The notes under the pieces were generated by a model. It saw only the letters and a list, made by a program, of their open reading frames with translations. It had not been told where the DNA came from and did no database searches. From Coniella vitis (lineage: Eukaryota > Ascomycota > Sordariomycetes > Diaporthales > Schizoparmaceae), in assembly GCA_011317545.1 (NCBI GenBank), contig WUJK01000002.1:4526001-4590000 (forward strand): a stretch of 64,000 nucleotides of DNA, read 5' to 3'. This document shows, in pieces, positions 42,301-56,320 of the stretch. The translations under genes and the position numbers were made by a program. Position 1 is the first letter of the stretch, and the number at the start of each line of letters is the position of its first letter.

Positions 42301-45218
42301 CCGTATCCCTTCCTTTATTAGGTATTAACTATCGCTAGATCCTTTTCTATAAGCTATCGAGGTTTATCGTATCCTAGGGTAGCTATCGTCTTAGCTCTTC
42401 TCGATTTAAAGGTATATATAAATTCGTTTAAGCCCCTGCTATCTAGGTATCGCTTAGTAACTAAATCCGATCCTATACCTTTAATTATAACCGCTTCTTA
42501 GGTATCCGCTTTATCCTATAAAATATAGCTATTAGTCTAATCGATTCGAGGATTTTCCTTTCTTAACTATAGTATACCTAAGATTAGCTCGTATTATACG
42601 GTATCCGTAATATCGAAGTTTATTAGTATCGTATATCCGTAGATCGTAACTAGTAATTAATTAGATTCTATATCGATAATACCTTAGCTATAAGCGACTT
42701 CTATACCTTCTATAGTACTAAATCTATAGGGTTCTATCTTCTTCTTCTAAGGTATCCGTTCTCTATTAATAACGCTTAGGGATATAAAGTTTCCTTATAC
42801 TCCGCTATCTAGGAGTACTATATAGTATTTATTATTAATTCGTACTACGATTTTCAAATATTCGTATATCGAGCTATCTATCGTATAAAGGGACTTTATT
42901 ATAAGTCCTAATCGCTTACTATCCCTTATAGGCGATCCTTACCTTTTAGGTTCTGCTATTCTTACTATACTCTAAGAGCTACTATCTATACTAGGTTCTT
43001 AGCTTATTATATTCCGTATCGTATATATACTACGGCCTATCGCTATAGGCGCGCTTAATTTTCTTCTTCGGTATACGGAGTCTATACTCCGGGCTGATTA
43101 TCCTTAAGGTTATAGTAGGTATACGCTTTATCCGCTAGGTATTCTATATAGTCGGCGCGTTTATAGAAGCTATAGTATATAGGTTCTATATATATAGGCT
43201 TTGCGAGCTTTTCCCTTTATTTCTATTCGCGTATTTTATACTAATCGAGCGCTTTTTCTTACGCGTAAGGTGCGTACTAGGGTATTATATATTAGTACTA
43301 TTTTACTTATCGCGTAGTATATTCGTAGGGAATATTATATATAAGGCTAATGCTAGCGTAGTTTCCCCTTATTCTAAGTACTTTATAATAATCGCTGTTA
43401 TTATCGTTATAGGCGATAATGCTATGCCCTATCTCGCGCGTAGGGAACTATTCGTTAGTTACTTTATATTTAAAGTATTATCTGCAATTATATATAATAT
43501 AGGCAAACTATACGATCTAGTGGTATTTTTCGTAGAGGTAATTAATTCGCGCGTCTTCCTATATAAGGGGGGTTTCGTCTTAATAGGTTATTATCCTAAA
43601 TAATTCTCTAAGTATAATGCCGTGGATAAGGTAGTATACGTCTCCTTTATCGGTATCTTCGTTTATAGAGTTTTCTGGTTCTAAGCTCGTTTCTTCGTTA
43701 ATAGTTTAGGTATTAGTATTTTAACCGATACTAAGCGTTCCCTATTATTCCGTAATTTCCGTAATATTGCTCTACGAGATATCCGTTTCGTTAGATAGTT
43801 CGTACCCTTCTATATCGCGCTAGTAGGGGTATTCCCGGATAAGCTAGGCTTACTACTCTATTACTAGTCTTTCGAATAAACCGTTATCCGTAGAGAGGGG
43901 TATTCTCTAGGTAATTATAATTTATCGTTCCTTATAAGGTTTCTAAGGGAACTATCCTAAGCCTTACTTTACCGAGAGGTATATTATATAATTATCCTTA
44001 TAATAGAAGGTCTAGTTAAGGAGTTTATAATCGGAGTTATCCGACGCTTACTCTAGAAGCTAGTTTTAGCTAGGAGTAGAGTCCGTAGTCTTGCGTATTA
44101 TAATATTAGCTTATCGTCCTTCGGGGACTTTCTTAAATTCTCTAGGTTTCTTAGGTTATCGGCACTCTCGTACGAAGTAGCCTATCTTATTATAGTTAAA
44201 GTATTCCTTACTTATAGGTTTACGTTAAGCTGCGTCGAGCTCTATAGGTCCTATGTATATAGTGCCGCTAACTGCCGTACCTTGTTACTAGAAGCTACGG
44301 TTAGCTATCTATTAAATCCGCCGTCCTATATTAGCGTAATTCTTCTATATAGTATAGCTTCCTCCTTTCTTGCTTTTCTCTATATATCTTTCGTAGAAAC
44401 GGTTATCGATACGGATAGCGTTATTACTAAATATCGTAAAGTCTTCGGGCTAATCCTACTTAGAGATTTCGTCCTTAACCTTATCCTTAAATCCTCTATA
44501 ATAGTATTCTATAAGGTTCTTATCTTCCTAAGGGAGGCGTACTAAGAGTTACTTAAAGCGAACCGTATAGGCTAAAGCAGACTTATTCTATTTAAGTTCT
44601 ATAAGTTGCTACGCTATAGTCCGTTCTTCGTTAGGATCGCTAAATATTTCCTTAAGGATACGTTCGAATCCTACGAATAAGTCGAATATATTCTTAGTAA
44701 TCGTCTTACGTTAATCGAGGTTGCTTAGGTATTTAATATAGTTACGAAGTAAGGGTTCGTACTAGATAAGCGCGTCCTTCTTAAGTCGTATACCGGCTAG
44801 GATAACTTTATCGGGTTTAATAGTAAACTATATTACGTTATATAGGAAGTACGCCTTATAATAGGTAAGGAACCCTTAAAGCGTCTTCTAGTTACCGTTA
44901 TATATAGCAGGTTTATCTATCTTATAGCCGTTACCGGTATTTTAAATAATAGGCGCTAGGGGTATAGCGGCCGTAGTTTAATATTATTCGATTTATTAAG
45001 CCTACCGATAGATAGTGCGATTCTGCTACTCTTAAGCCTATCGGAGTACTACGAGTTGCTAAGTAAGTTCGATTAATTAGTATATTATATCTTCCTAAGT
45101 TACGACCTAGCGATATCCTTCGCCTAAGGTAGACGGGGTAGGAGTTTAAGGAGCTATTACTATACTTAATATTACCTAAGAGGTATACGTAGACCGTCCT
45201 AAATAAGAGTTATAAAAA

Positions 45219-45674
45219 TATAACGATCCTTACCTAAATCCCGGATTCTGGAAGTACCTATAAGTTGTATATTAGCAGGTAGGGAAGTATTACCTTTAAG
45301 TCTTCGTATATTATCGAGCAATATTAAGTATTATAAGTAATTAAGAGGGATTACCCTATTATATAAAATAATACTTAGATTTATAACTAAAGACTATAAG
45401 GAAAACTATCTAATAGCTAGGAAATCCATCGTCCTTATATCCTTCCGTTATTCTATTTATTAATACGTAGCCTATCTAAGCCTATTAATGCCTATAGTTG
45501 CCTATTAACTATCCGATGGGCAATAGTGATCTCTTATAGGCTTTACCCTAACCCTAATTATATTATCCGTATTCCTTATATAAGAGATCCCCATCGGTCC
45601 GTTGAGGTTCCGATTTACTGGCATATGGTTGCGCTGGCCTGTTCCTATAACCTGCATGTTCATGGGTTATAACA
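45219..45674 (-). repeat. A1 5' LTR (456 bp)
   Basis: Partner of 38000-38455. Its last about 90 bp (45585-45674) keep CA and TG dinucleotides (GGCATATGG, CTGCATG, ATGGG, terminal ACA) where the other LTR has TA, so RIP was incomplete here. CCCTAACCCTAA at 45546-45557. Confidence 0.9.
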
Positions 45675-48569
45675 CCTAAAGTATATATCGAGTATCTTCG
45701 TATAATTGCTTAATTCTTCTAGCGTATTAATCTGCTATTTCTACGTTTCTACCTAATAGTATTTTATAATATACCGTAGGGTTATATTTATAAAGTAGGA
45801 AGAATAGTAATTTTCCTATACTTATTATATCTACGCTATTATAAGCGAATTATATTATAGGTAAGAGTTCGAGCTAATTATCCTATTTATAGTTAATATA
45901 ATATCGTAGATATTATTCTATAATCTAATTAGTATATTCTATTTATCCGTTTATCTAAGGATAAAATACTATAGATATATATTATATTATTCCGAGGTAT
46001 TTAGTAAATAAGATCTAAAATTTTAATATAAATTTTCTATCTCTATCTAATATAATTTCCTAAGGTATTCCGTAGTTAGCAATAATAATACGGAGGAATA
46101 TATATACGAGTTCTTCTATAATATTACTTTCCTTATATAAAAGGAAGTATATATACTTACTTAGTTTATAAACTATTATTAAGATATTATTATATTATAT
46201 CTAAGTTAAGGGTTTTCGTAAAAGGGGTAGCTTAATAATAAAGTTTAGATTAATAGATAATTAAATAGTTATAGGTATTAGTAGAGGTTATAATAGTTTA
46301 TAAGGTTTATATTATTCTATCTTATTCCGTTTATATATATCGTAGTTATTAATAATATCTATAATTCGTTTCTTAAGGTTTAATAGACTCTAATAACGTT
46401 AGATCCTTCTATAGATTACTCTAATTCCTTAGTATCTATATACTAATACGCTATAGATACTTCTAATATAATCGTTTTATTCCGATATTATTATATTATT
46501 AAGGTTAGGTATTTCTCCTTCGATATATAATATTATATTAAGTTCCTTAGTAATAGATAGTATAATAAGGTTATTATCCGAATCTTCCCTAAAGATTATT
46601 ATAATATCTTAGTCTTTATTATTATTATCCTTATAATCTAATTATCTATTAAGAGTATTTATTCGTTCGTTTTCTTTACTTTTATAGTAGATAATCTTAA
46701 AGTTAAATTCTAATAGAAATTCGTATTATCTAACTTATCGTTTATTAAGCTACTTTATTAAGGTAAATACCTAAAGGTTCTTATAATCCGTATATATAAG
46801 AATTTATTATTTTACGCCGATAAAGTAGTATCGCTATTCCCTAAAGGCTTTTATTATTATTATAAGTTCTTAATCGCGCGTTCTATAATTAAGTTCTAAT
46901 CCGTTTAGCTTCTTACTAAAGTTATTAATTATCTATAATTATTCTTTATTATCTTATTATCCGAGTTATCTACCGAATATATAGTCTAATATATTTATTT
47001 CGATTTCGAAAACTTTATCTTAATCTACTTCGATTAGGATTAGTTCTAATATAACTATATCCTTAATTATACTAAAGGCTTTCTATACCTATTCGTTCTA
47101 ATTAAAGGTAATATCCTTTTTTATAAGTTCTATAAATAGTATTATAATATTATTATAATTCTTAATAAATTATCGGTAGAAGTTAATATAGCTTAAGAAG
47201 GCTTTAATATCCTTAATATTCTAAGATATAAGCTAATCCCTAACTATTTATAGTTTATCTTTTTATATTCGTATATATCCTAATATAATAATATATCCGA
47301 GGTAGTTAACTTTTTAAGTATTCTAATTATATTTAATAAATTCTATTAAAATCTTATTATCTTAGAGGATTTATAGGATTATTATAATATACTTTTAATA
47401 TTCTTCGAATATCTTTAAATAAATAAGGATATTATCTAGGTAAGTAATTATAAAATAGTTAAGGTATTTATATAAGATAAAGTTTATTATTTCCTAGAAT
47501 AATATAGGGGCGTTAGTAAATCCGAATAGTATAATAAGATATTCGAAATATTTATAGTATATTCTAAACGCTATTTTCTATTCTTCTCCGGGTTTAATAC
47601 GAATATATATATATCCTTCCTTAAGGTCGAAGGCTATAAATTATTAGGCTCCTCTAAGTTTATCTCTAAGTTCTTTAAAGAAAGGTAAGGGGTATTAATT
47701 CTTAATTATAATATTATTAAGTTACCGATAATTAATATATAATTATAGCTTACCGTTTTTCTTTAATATTAATAGGATTAGGTATCCTATTAGTAAATAT
47801 AAGGGTTTAATATAGCCTTTCTTAAGGTTTTCGTCGATATATTCTCTAAATACTTTAAGTTTATCTTTATCTAATCCGTAAATAGGAAAGAACTTTAGTT
47901 ATTCTCCTTCTTTAAGTAGGATCTTATAGTTATATAGGTTATACTCTAATAAGCTATTATCGAACTTTCCTTAAAATAGTTTTATAACCTTCCGATACTC
48001 TTCTAGTATACCGGAGAAGTCCCTAAATATATCTTCGTTTTATATAATTACTATTATAAGGAGATATTATTATATATACTTAGTTCCTTTTTAAACTTCT
48101 TACGATAATATATCCTATTATTTATAGAATCCTATTATATTATATTCTAATCTATTATATCCCTTCTTCTATTAGGTATTAATTATCGCTAAATCCTTCT
48201 CTATAAGCTATTAAGGTTTATTATATCCTAGGGTAGCTATTATTTTAGCTCTTCTCGATTTAAAGATATATATAAATTCGTTTAAGCCCCTATTATCTAG
48301 GTATTATTTAATAACTAAATCCGATCCTACGCCTTTAATTATAACCGCTTCTTAGGTATCCGCTTTATCCTATAAAATATAGCTATTAATCTAATCGATT
48401 CGAGGATTTTCCTTTTTTAACTATAATATACCTAAAATTAGCTTATATTATATAGTATCCGTAATATCGAAGTTTATTAGTATTATATATCCGTAGATTA
48501 TAACTAGTAATTAATTAGATTCTATATCGATAATACCTTAGCTATAAGCGATTTCTATACCTTCTACGG

Positions 48570-48908
48570 TATTATAAGCCTACGAGTAAATATACGGCTT
48601 CGGTATACTAGGGTACGAAGCCTTAGTTAGTATATTCCCTTCTCGTCTAGAGACTAGTATTATATAAGCGCTAAATAGGAGTATCTTCTAAATAGCTTAT
48701 AAGCTATATAAAAGACTATCGGTAATAGGACCTATATCGATAATAGATTTATAGAAAACTCTATCTACGGGTGGATTTTAAATATAAGAGCTACTTAAGA
48801 GTAGCTCTCGCACCGCTATATAGATATTACCCTTACTTCTCTCCTTAAGTTAGTTAATAATAGAAATTAAGATCGAAACTACGAATATTCTCTCGATACC
48901 CGTTTATA
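48570..48908 (+). repeat. Family B 5' LTR (339 bp)
   Basis: TATTATAAGCC...CCCGTTTATA; the TG...CA termini are RIP-altered to TA...TA. Same length as 55982-56320 and 59136-59474. Confidence 0.9.
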
Positions 48909-51900
48909 TTTAACTAACTTCTTTTCTATTTATCCTATATATCTAACGGTATTTATATACTTATTTAGCGTATAGCCTTAGGATATTATACCCCTCTAAC
49001 GAGTAATTCGGGTAACTCCCTATTTAAGCGAATAACGATAATAATAATATAATAATAACTATATAATAAATAGTTACTTAAATAATAAAAGAATAGCGGT
49101 ATATTATTAAAGGAGTAGTATAATAATAGCGCGAAAATAGTATACGAAACCTAAAAGCGCTTATAATATAACTTATATAAATCGAATAATCTTATAGCTT
49201 ATTACTATAGGAGCTACTAATAAATATTAGTAACCTAGCGGCCGAATACCTTAACCCGGTATTTAATAAACTAGAAAATACCTATACCCCTACCTCCTAA
49301 GATATAAAAAACGCCGATATCGATATAAATAAAGCCCTAGAGAATATAATTATACTTAAATATAAGCTCCTTTCTTAGCTAGCGAACTTTAAGGGTATAT
49401 ATATTTAATTCCTAGCTTAAGAGTATATTATAAGGTATAAACTTATCCGAGATACCTATTTTATCGGGAATTATATAGATAAGTTCTAAGAAATCTATAA
49501 GTACCTAAAGGGAGATATAAAGGTTATAATAAGGAGCTATTATATTATAGGGGGAGAGTATAGCTTTTAGAAACCCTTCTTATTCTTATAATAGCTCTAC
49601 TACCGATATTATAACGAGAATTATATTATTACTACTTTTTAGCGGCTCCGGAGCTTTATTTAGAAGAAAGGCTAACCCTTCCCTAACTTCTTCTCTTAAT
49701 AGGAGAAGTTATTAATAAACTCTAGCGGTATAAAATAGCCGGATTTAGCTAAATTAATATACCTAGAGGGCGCTATTAATAGCGTATTATATATATAGCT
49801 TATTAGTATAGAAATACTATCGATATATAACGATTAGGTAAAGAAAGTATTCTATATTTCGGCTAAGCTGGAAAGCTATATCGCTATCCGAAATAATAGC
49901 TATTCTTCGCCCTTAAGCTATTTATCCGGAGCTATAATATAATACTTTAGAATAACCTAATAAGCGGGAGGAAACGGATAAAAACTATAAAACCCTTATA
50001 TAAATCCTAATAGGGATATAGCTATAATTAGTATTAACGCTTTATAGGCTAATAAATAGCGTATAAGGTAGGTTAAATAGGCGAAGATTAAGCGTAGGAA
50101 AGAGTAAGGACTTTATTATAGGTATAAACGTTCGAATTATAAAATTACTTATTACCCCTTCCTACCCGTATATCCGCTTACTAGCTTAAGAGCTATATAA
50201 GAGACGAAAATTAATATCGCTAATATTAACCTTATCGATTTTAATAATACTACCGAGGAATAAGAGGAAAACTAGCTACTCCTATATAAAGTTATATATA
50301 AGAGCTTATAGGTCTCGACTTTAGCTTATAAGAAGTAAAGCGTTAGATAAATAGAAACTATTTTATAATAGATCTATTCTATAATTTAAATTTATTTATC
50401 CTAATATTTATTAATTCTAATTATAATTACTATTCTATTATAAGCAAGATACTTATATATAAATTAAAACTTCCGTATATATTTATCCCGCTTAGGACCC
50501 TTTATTAATCGTTAAGGGAGAGAATATCGTATAAATAGCCTATTATCCGCTATATAACCTACCTTAATATAAACTTAGATAGGTATTTATATCGTATTTA
50601 AGCTTATATAATCCCTCGCCTTTAGTATAACCTTATTTTAGGAAAACCTTAAGTAGAAAAAGAAAGGGTAATATATATAGCTTATAAATACCGCTTAAGT
50701 ATTAAATAAATAGGAAGACTAAAGGTTTAGGAATAAGGATATAGCTCTAAGAACTTTAACTATATATCTATTAATACCCTTACTATTTAGAGCGAAGTTC
50801 GGCGTATAAAACGCTTAAATACCGCTTAGATAGCGTTTTTTAATATTATAATAGCCGATATTACTAAGGCCTTATTACCGAAAGTAGAATCCTCGGTTAA
50901 TAAGAAACTCCCCTTAGAGTATTATAAATTCCGGAACCTCTTTAATAAGGATATAGCTTCCGTATTACCGCTATATAGAAAGGGAGTAGATTATAAGATT
51001 CGGCTATATAAGAAGGCGGATAGGTTTATTATAAATACCCTATAGGGCCCGTTATACGGGATATTTAGAGAAGAACTTATTATATTAAGGAAGACTCTTA
51101 CTAAACTATTCGATATAAGTTATATTAAAGTTAGTAGCTCCTTAATAGGAGCTTTTATAATCTTTATTAAGAAACTAAGGGGTAGTTTCCGTTTTTATAT
51201 AAATTACCGTATATTTAATACTATTTCGGAAGCCGACCGTTACCCGCTCCCCCTTATTAAAGAGACCCTATTTAATATTATAAACGCTAAATATTTTACT
51301 AAGCTCGATATATAAATAGCGTTTTATAAGCTTTATATTAAGGAAGGAGACGAATAGAAGATCGCTTTTTATATAAGGTATAGCTTTTTCGAATAGCTAA
51401 TAACCCCGTTCGGATTTATAAGCGCTCTTATAATATTCTAACGCTATATTAATAACGCTTTATACCCTTACCTAAATATCTTCTATTTAGCTTATATCGA
51501 TAATATTCTAATATATATTAACGCTATAGCTAAAGATTATTAAATAAAGGTAAAGCTAATATTATATACTCTCGAAATAATAGGTTTAAATTTAGATATC
51601 GCTAAGTACGAATTCGGCGTAACTAAGACGAAGTACCTAGGCTTTATTATCGAAGCGGGGGTAGGGATTTATATAGACCCCGAGAAGGTATATACTATAT
51701 ATAATTAGGAAGCTCCGAAAACGGTTAAGGGAGTTTATAGCTTCCTAGGATTTATAAACTTTTATCGTTAGTTTATTACTAATTATTCCGAAGTTATAAG
51801 GCCCCTCTTAGCCTTAACTAAAAAGGGGGTTCTATTTAGGTTTAGGGAATAAGATAAAGCTATATTCGAATAGCTAAAATATCTCTTTATTAATAAGCTT

Positions 51901-54065
51901 ATATTCGCCTAATAGGATCCGGATAAGGAGATAATACTAGAGATAGATTATTTTAGCTATTTATTAAGCAGCTACCTCTCTTAAAGGGATAAGTATAATA
52001 TCCTCCGCCCGGTAGTATATTACTTACGCTATTTAAGCTTTATAAAGTATAATTATAAGATTTATAATAAGGAACTATTAGCCGTTATTAATTACTTAAG
52101 AGTATAGGATATAAAGCTTAGGGGTATTATATTAATATTTACGATTTACTCGGATTATAAGAACCTTAAATATTTTATAATATTATAACGTTTTATTAAA
52201 AGGTAGGTCCGCTAGTCTAAGATAATAGCTCGTTTTCGATATTATTTAATCTATTATATAAAAGTAGCTAATAAGTATCTAAACGCCTTCTCGAGGAGGG
52301 AGTAGGATATATTATATAATATATCTAATAAATACTTTACCGGTAGGTAAATCTAGCTTTTATTATCGATAGAGATAAGCTAAGTTATAATATATAATAA
52401 GCTATTACTAATAGGTAACAAGGTTTTTATATAAGAGGAGCTTTAGCGCTTATAGGATAATATTATCTTATATAATAAGGTATACTCCTAGCTTATAGGT
52501 ATAATCCGTAGGGGTAAATACTATTTTCCCCCTTACCTACGGATATCCGAAGGTAAGCTTATTAAGGTATTTATAGCGGAATATTCGATCGATAAGAAAG
52601 GATTATTTAGGTTTTATAAATAGCTCTAATTACCGGATTAGAAACCCCTATATACTAAACTAATATAAAGTATCTATAATTCTACCCTATCTAGCTACCT
52701 AGGGAGGGATATTACTATTATAATAATAATAAAGGGCTATTTCTAGCTAAATATATACTATAGTATTCGGCGGTTTATATAAAATTATAACGTTTATAAA
52801 CGTAAGATAGTATAAAGATATTAAAGGAAGGGCCTTTTTAAACCCCTATTAATACTTAAGTAGGTATAAAGCGAGTTATCTATAGACTTTATAATCGACC
52901 TCCTTTATAAGGATAATATAAGAGAGGCTTATTTAATAGTAATTATAAACCGATTAATAAAGGCTATTATATTCGAAGCTATATATAATATAAGCGCGGA
53001 AGTATATATAGAGCGGTTCTTATACTATTACTAGTAATTTTATAGTTTCCCTAAGGTAATAATTAATAACTAAGGCTTAAATTAAGTAAGAGAGTTTTAA
53101 CGCCGATTATATAAGCTTATAAAGATAGAGTAGTATTTAAGTACCGCTTTCTACCTATAAATAGATAAAATTATAGAAAGGGTAAACTAAAAGGTTATAA
53201 ACTACCTCTAAGCGTTCGTTATATATATATAATTAGATTAGCCGATACTCCTATCCGGCGCTTAACTAGCTATTAATAATAAGGATATTAATATAATTAG
53301 CCTTAGCCTATTTTTTATCCTATATAGCTATTATATAGATTTAATCGAATAAGTAGAATATAATACGTTATTAGTATAAGCGCCTAGAGTTTAAGCCGAG
53401 AACTTTATCTAATAGCTTAAAGATATAACTATTTTCGCTTAAGCTATAATAATAATTATATAATAACGAATAGAAGAATCTACGAATAAGTTATAAATAG
53501 TTATAAAGCGGCTTATTAAGGGCGATAAGGTTTAGCTCTCCCTACGAAATATTATTACCGACCGCCCTTTAAAGAAGTTAGCCTAGCTATATAAGAAGTA
53601 TATTATAATATATATTATTAGCCCTTATATAGTAGAATTAAATATCCCGCCGGGTATTTACCCTTATTTCTATATAGATCTCCTAATTCGAGCTATATAA
53701 GACCCGCTCCTATTATAAGTATAGAGAGAATACCGGCTTAACCCTATTATAATTAAAAAGGGAGAGGAACCCGAGTATTAGGTAGAAAGTATTATTAAAG
53801 TATATAATAAGCTGCGTAAAGGCCGCGTAAAAACGGATAAAACGCTATAATATAAAGTCCTAGTTAAATAAATCGAATAGGATTAACTAGATTAATAGCT
53901 ATTATCCGAATTTAAAGATATAATTACTCTTAAGGAGTTCGAATAATATTATAGTAGCGCTATAAATTATAATAGCCTAAAGTTATAAAAAAGAAAAGCG
54001 GGGAAATTAAGTATTATAAATAAAAAGAAAACTATATACGAAACGCGCGCTAATATAGCTACCTT

Positions 54066-55905
54066 TTTATCCTTACTTACCTCCTCCTTACTATTAGAAT
54101 TACTCTCCTTATATTATAACCCACGGTTATGCAGGTTATAGGAATAGGCTAGCGCAACTATATACCAGCAAATCGGAACCTCAACGGACCGATAGGGATC
54201 TCTTATATAACTAAGTTATATAGGATAATATAGTTAGGGTTAGGGTTATATAAACTAATTAAGAATAGATTATTAAGATTATTAGATAATCTAGTAGAGT
54301 CGGATTATTAGGATCGCGAGATAATCCAGATAATCTAGGGTTAAATAGGGTACTTAATATAGAATAACGGAAGGATATAAGGATAATAGATTTCCTAGCT
54401 ATTAGATAGTTTTCCTTATAATCTTTAGTTATAAATCTAAGTATTATTTTATATAATAGGGTAATCCCTCTTAATTACTTATAATACTTAATATTACTCG
54501 ATAATATACGAAGACTTAAAGGTAATACTTCCCCGCCTACTAATATATAACTTATAGGTACTTCCAGAATCCGAGACTTAAGCAAGGATTATTATACCTT
54601 AGTTTTACTAAAATAAGGGTTATTATTAATACTATACTTTACTTTAATACTAATTAAGCCCTTACCCTTACTACCCCCCTTTATAAGCTTTACTAATAGA
54701 TCGGTAATATCCTCTAATGCTACCGCCTAACGGTATATAAGCTTATAGCTATAATACTAATATAAAGTTAGTAGGATATAAGTAGGGAAGGAGTAATAGG
54801 TATATACGCTATAGGTATACTTATTATTTAATAACCGGACCTTATTATAGCTAGCTTAAGTTTTACTTAATTTAAGTAGGTAATCGTAGGTATAACGTAT
54901 AGCGAGAGCGGTAAAGGCCTAAGGGTAGAGAATATCTAGAGTATATAAGTATAGGAAGGCGTAAATAGGGAAGGAGTAGTATATATTAAGGTCGGAAGTA
55001 TTATAGGCGAGGGAATAATTAATTATAATAATAATAGCGGTATATATCTTATCGGTTTAGTAAAAGGGGGTATAGGAATAGCCGGAGTTCTTACCCATCT
55101 TATTCGTCCTATAGGGGAAATAATAAGCGCTAGCTATAATAGTTAGTAAGCTATAAAGAAATAGGAGAAGCGTTATTTACTAATATTATAAAGGTAGAGG
55201 GAGAGGGGGTTTTTAAAAGCCCTTATAATATAGGGTAGGTATTACTTATCCCTAATACCCTCGGGGAGGGTAATATAAGGTTAGAGCTATAGGTTAATAG
55301 CGATAATATTCTAAATAAGCTTATTAATAGCTTTATCGAGCTAAGCGGCGGTAGGGGCGAGGATAATAGCGGTAGGAGTAGCGGTAAGCGTAATAGGAGT
55401 AGCTATAGCTATAGCTATAGGTATTATCGCTATAGGAGCAGCTATAAAGCTTATAATAATAGCGGGGGTAGCGGCGGTAGATATAGTAGTAGGAGCTATA
55501 TTAGCTTATTTAGAGCGAATAGCGATATTTATACTATTAATAGAGCTAAGTATAAATAGAGGATAAATAAGGAAGGCGCGATATTTACCTTATTATTATA
55601 GGGGTTAGTTTTATATAATTTATAAGGGCTTTAGTTTAATTAAAAGGAAGGAATAACCCTTAAAGTAGGGGTTAAAGGGGTATTTATACTTATTTAAAGC
55701 TCTAAGAGTAAAGATATTATATTTATAACCGCTTACTAAGTTAAGGGTATTACTATTATTCTATTAACGAATAATAGGTGGTAGAACTTATAAACTCGTC
55801 GAGAGCTAGGTTAAAGGGAGCTCTACGGATATAAGACTCCTTTTATACTTACTAGGTATAAGGATAAGGCTCCTTTAATAGGGTAAGCGGGTATAGCGGC
55901 GTTAT
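54066..55905 (-). pseudogene. Antisense reading frame of element B, split by a solo LTR
   Basis: Homologous to the plus-strand frame at 59554-60903 in B'. In this copy it is more heavily RIP-altered, the region of the B' ATG is changed, and a solo A LTR (54112-54596) has inserted into the acidic, Ser-rich C-terminal part. Recognised by alignment to B' only. Confidence 0.45.
54112..54596 (+). repeat. Solo family A LTR (485 bp) with target-site duplication CCTTA
   Basis: TATTATAACCC...GGATTATTATA flanked by CCTTA at 54107-54111 and 54597-54601. Inserted into element B. It contains TTAGGGTTAGGGTTA at 54234-54248 and a middle section of AGATAATC repeats not found in the other A LTRs. The first about 100 bp are only lightly RIP-altered. 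Confidence 0.9.
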
Positions 55906-55981
55906 ATTATTATACTTTTTAGGTAGCTATTATATTATATACGGCTTTATAGGAGGGTATTTAGCTTAAGCAGGGGGGTAA

Positions 55982-56320
55982 TATTATAAGCCTACGGGTA
56001 AATATACGGCTTCGGTATATTAGGGTATAAAGCCTTAGTTAGTATATTCCCTTCTCGTCTAGAGATTAGTATTATATAAGCGCTAAATAAGAGCGTTTTC
56101 CGAGTAGCTTATAAGCCGTATAAAAGACTATCGATAATAGGACCCGTATCGACGGTAAACCTATAGAAAACTCTATCTACGGGTAGATTTTAAACGTAAG
56201 AGCTATTTAAGAGCAGCTCTCGCGCCGCTATATAGATACTACCCTTACTTCTCTCCTTAAGTTAGTTAATAATAAAAATTAAGATCGAAACTACGAACGA
56301 TCTCTCGATGCCCGTTTATA
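55982..56320 (+). repeat. Family B 3' LTR (339 bp)
   Basis: Partner of 48570-48908; preceded by the polypurine tract and followed by the TACGG duplication. Confidence 0.9.

Larger units (their letters stand above)
38000..45674 (-). mobile_element. Full-length family A Gypsy retrotransposon A1 (7,675 bp) inserted in A2
   Basis: Two 456-bp LTRs (38000-38455 and 45219-45674) flank a 6.76 kb interior; a CCTAA duplication at 37995-37999 and 45675-45679 marks insertion into A2. The coding direction is minus: the reverse-transcriptase core Y-L-D-D-I-L-I-Y is legible near 41620-41565, and an integrase catalytic stretch (SISLDFITKLP, LVVVCRLSKY, YGIPxEIILDRDRKF) near 40420-40150; gag should lie at about 43000-45200. 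The integrase wording is of the Tf1/sushi-like Gypsy type. A polypurine tract lies just inside the 38455 LTR. Between integrase and 3' LTR the element carries, on the opposite strand, a tRNA-like sequence and a coiled-coil frame. All frames carry RIP stops. Confidence 0.88.
48570..56320 (+). mobile_element. Full-length family B chromodomain Gypsy retrotransposon (7,751 bp) inserted in A2
   Basis: Two 339-bp LTRs (48570-48908, 55982-56320) with TACGG duplicated at 48565-48569 and 56321-56325. Coding direction plus: a reverse transcriptase with GSFRFYINYRIFN near 51185 and Y-I-D-N-I-L (RIP-altered YIDD) near 51495; an integrase stretch SELSIDFIIDLL...INRLIKAIIFEA near 52870-52980; and a chromodomain-like end (VESIIKVY, KTDKTL, YKVLVK, SEFKDIITLKEFE) near 53780-53950. 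A G-rich polypurine tract (GCAGGGGGGTAA) precedes the 3' LTR. The region 54602-55900 between pol and 3' LTR corresponds to an antisense frame better preserved in the inverted copy B'. A solo A LTR sits at 54112-54596. Every frame is stopped by RIP. Confidence 0.88.

Noticed and set aside
44282..44545. 87-codon plus-strand frame inside A1
   Set aside because: Antisense to the gag region of A1, hydrophobic without motif, and in RIP-altered DNA; most likely chance.
48570..56320. Surviving functional retrotransposon genes
   Set aside because: All gag and pol frames carry many RIP stops and the YIDD motif is altered to YIDN.
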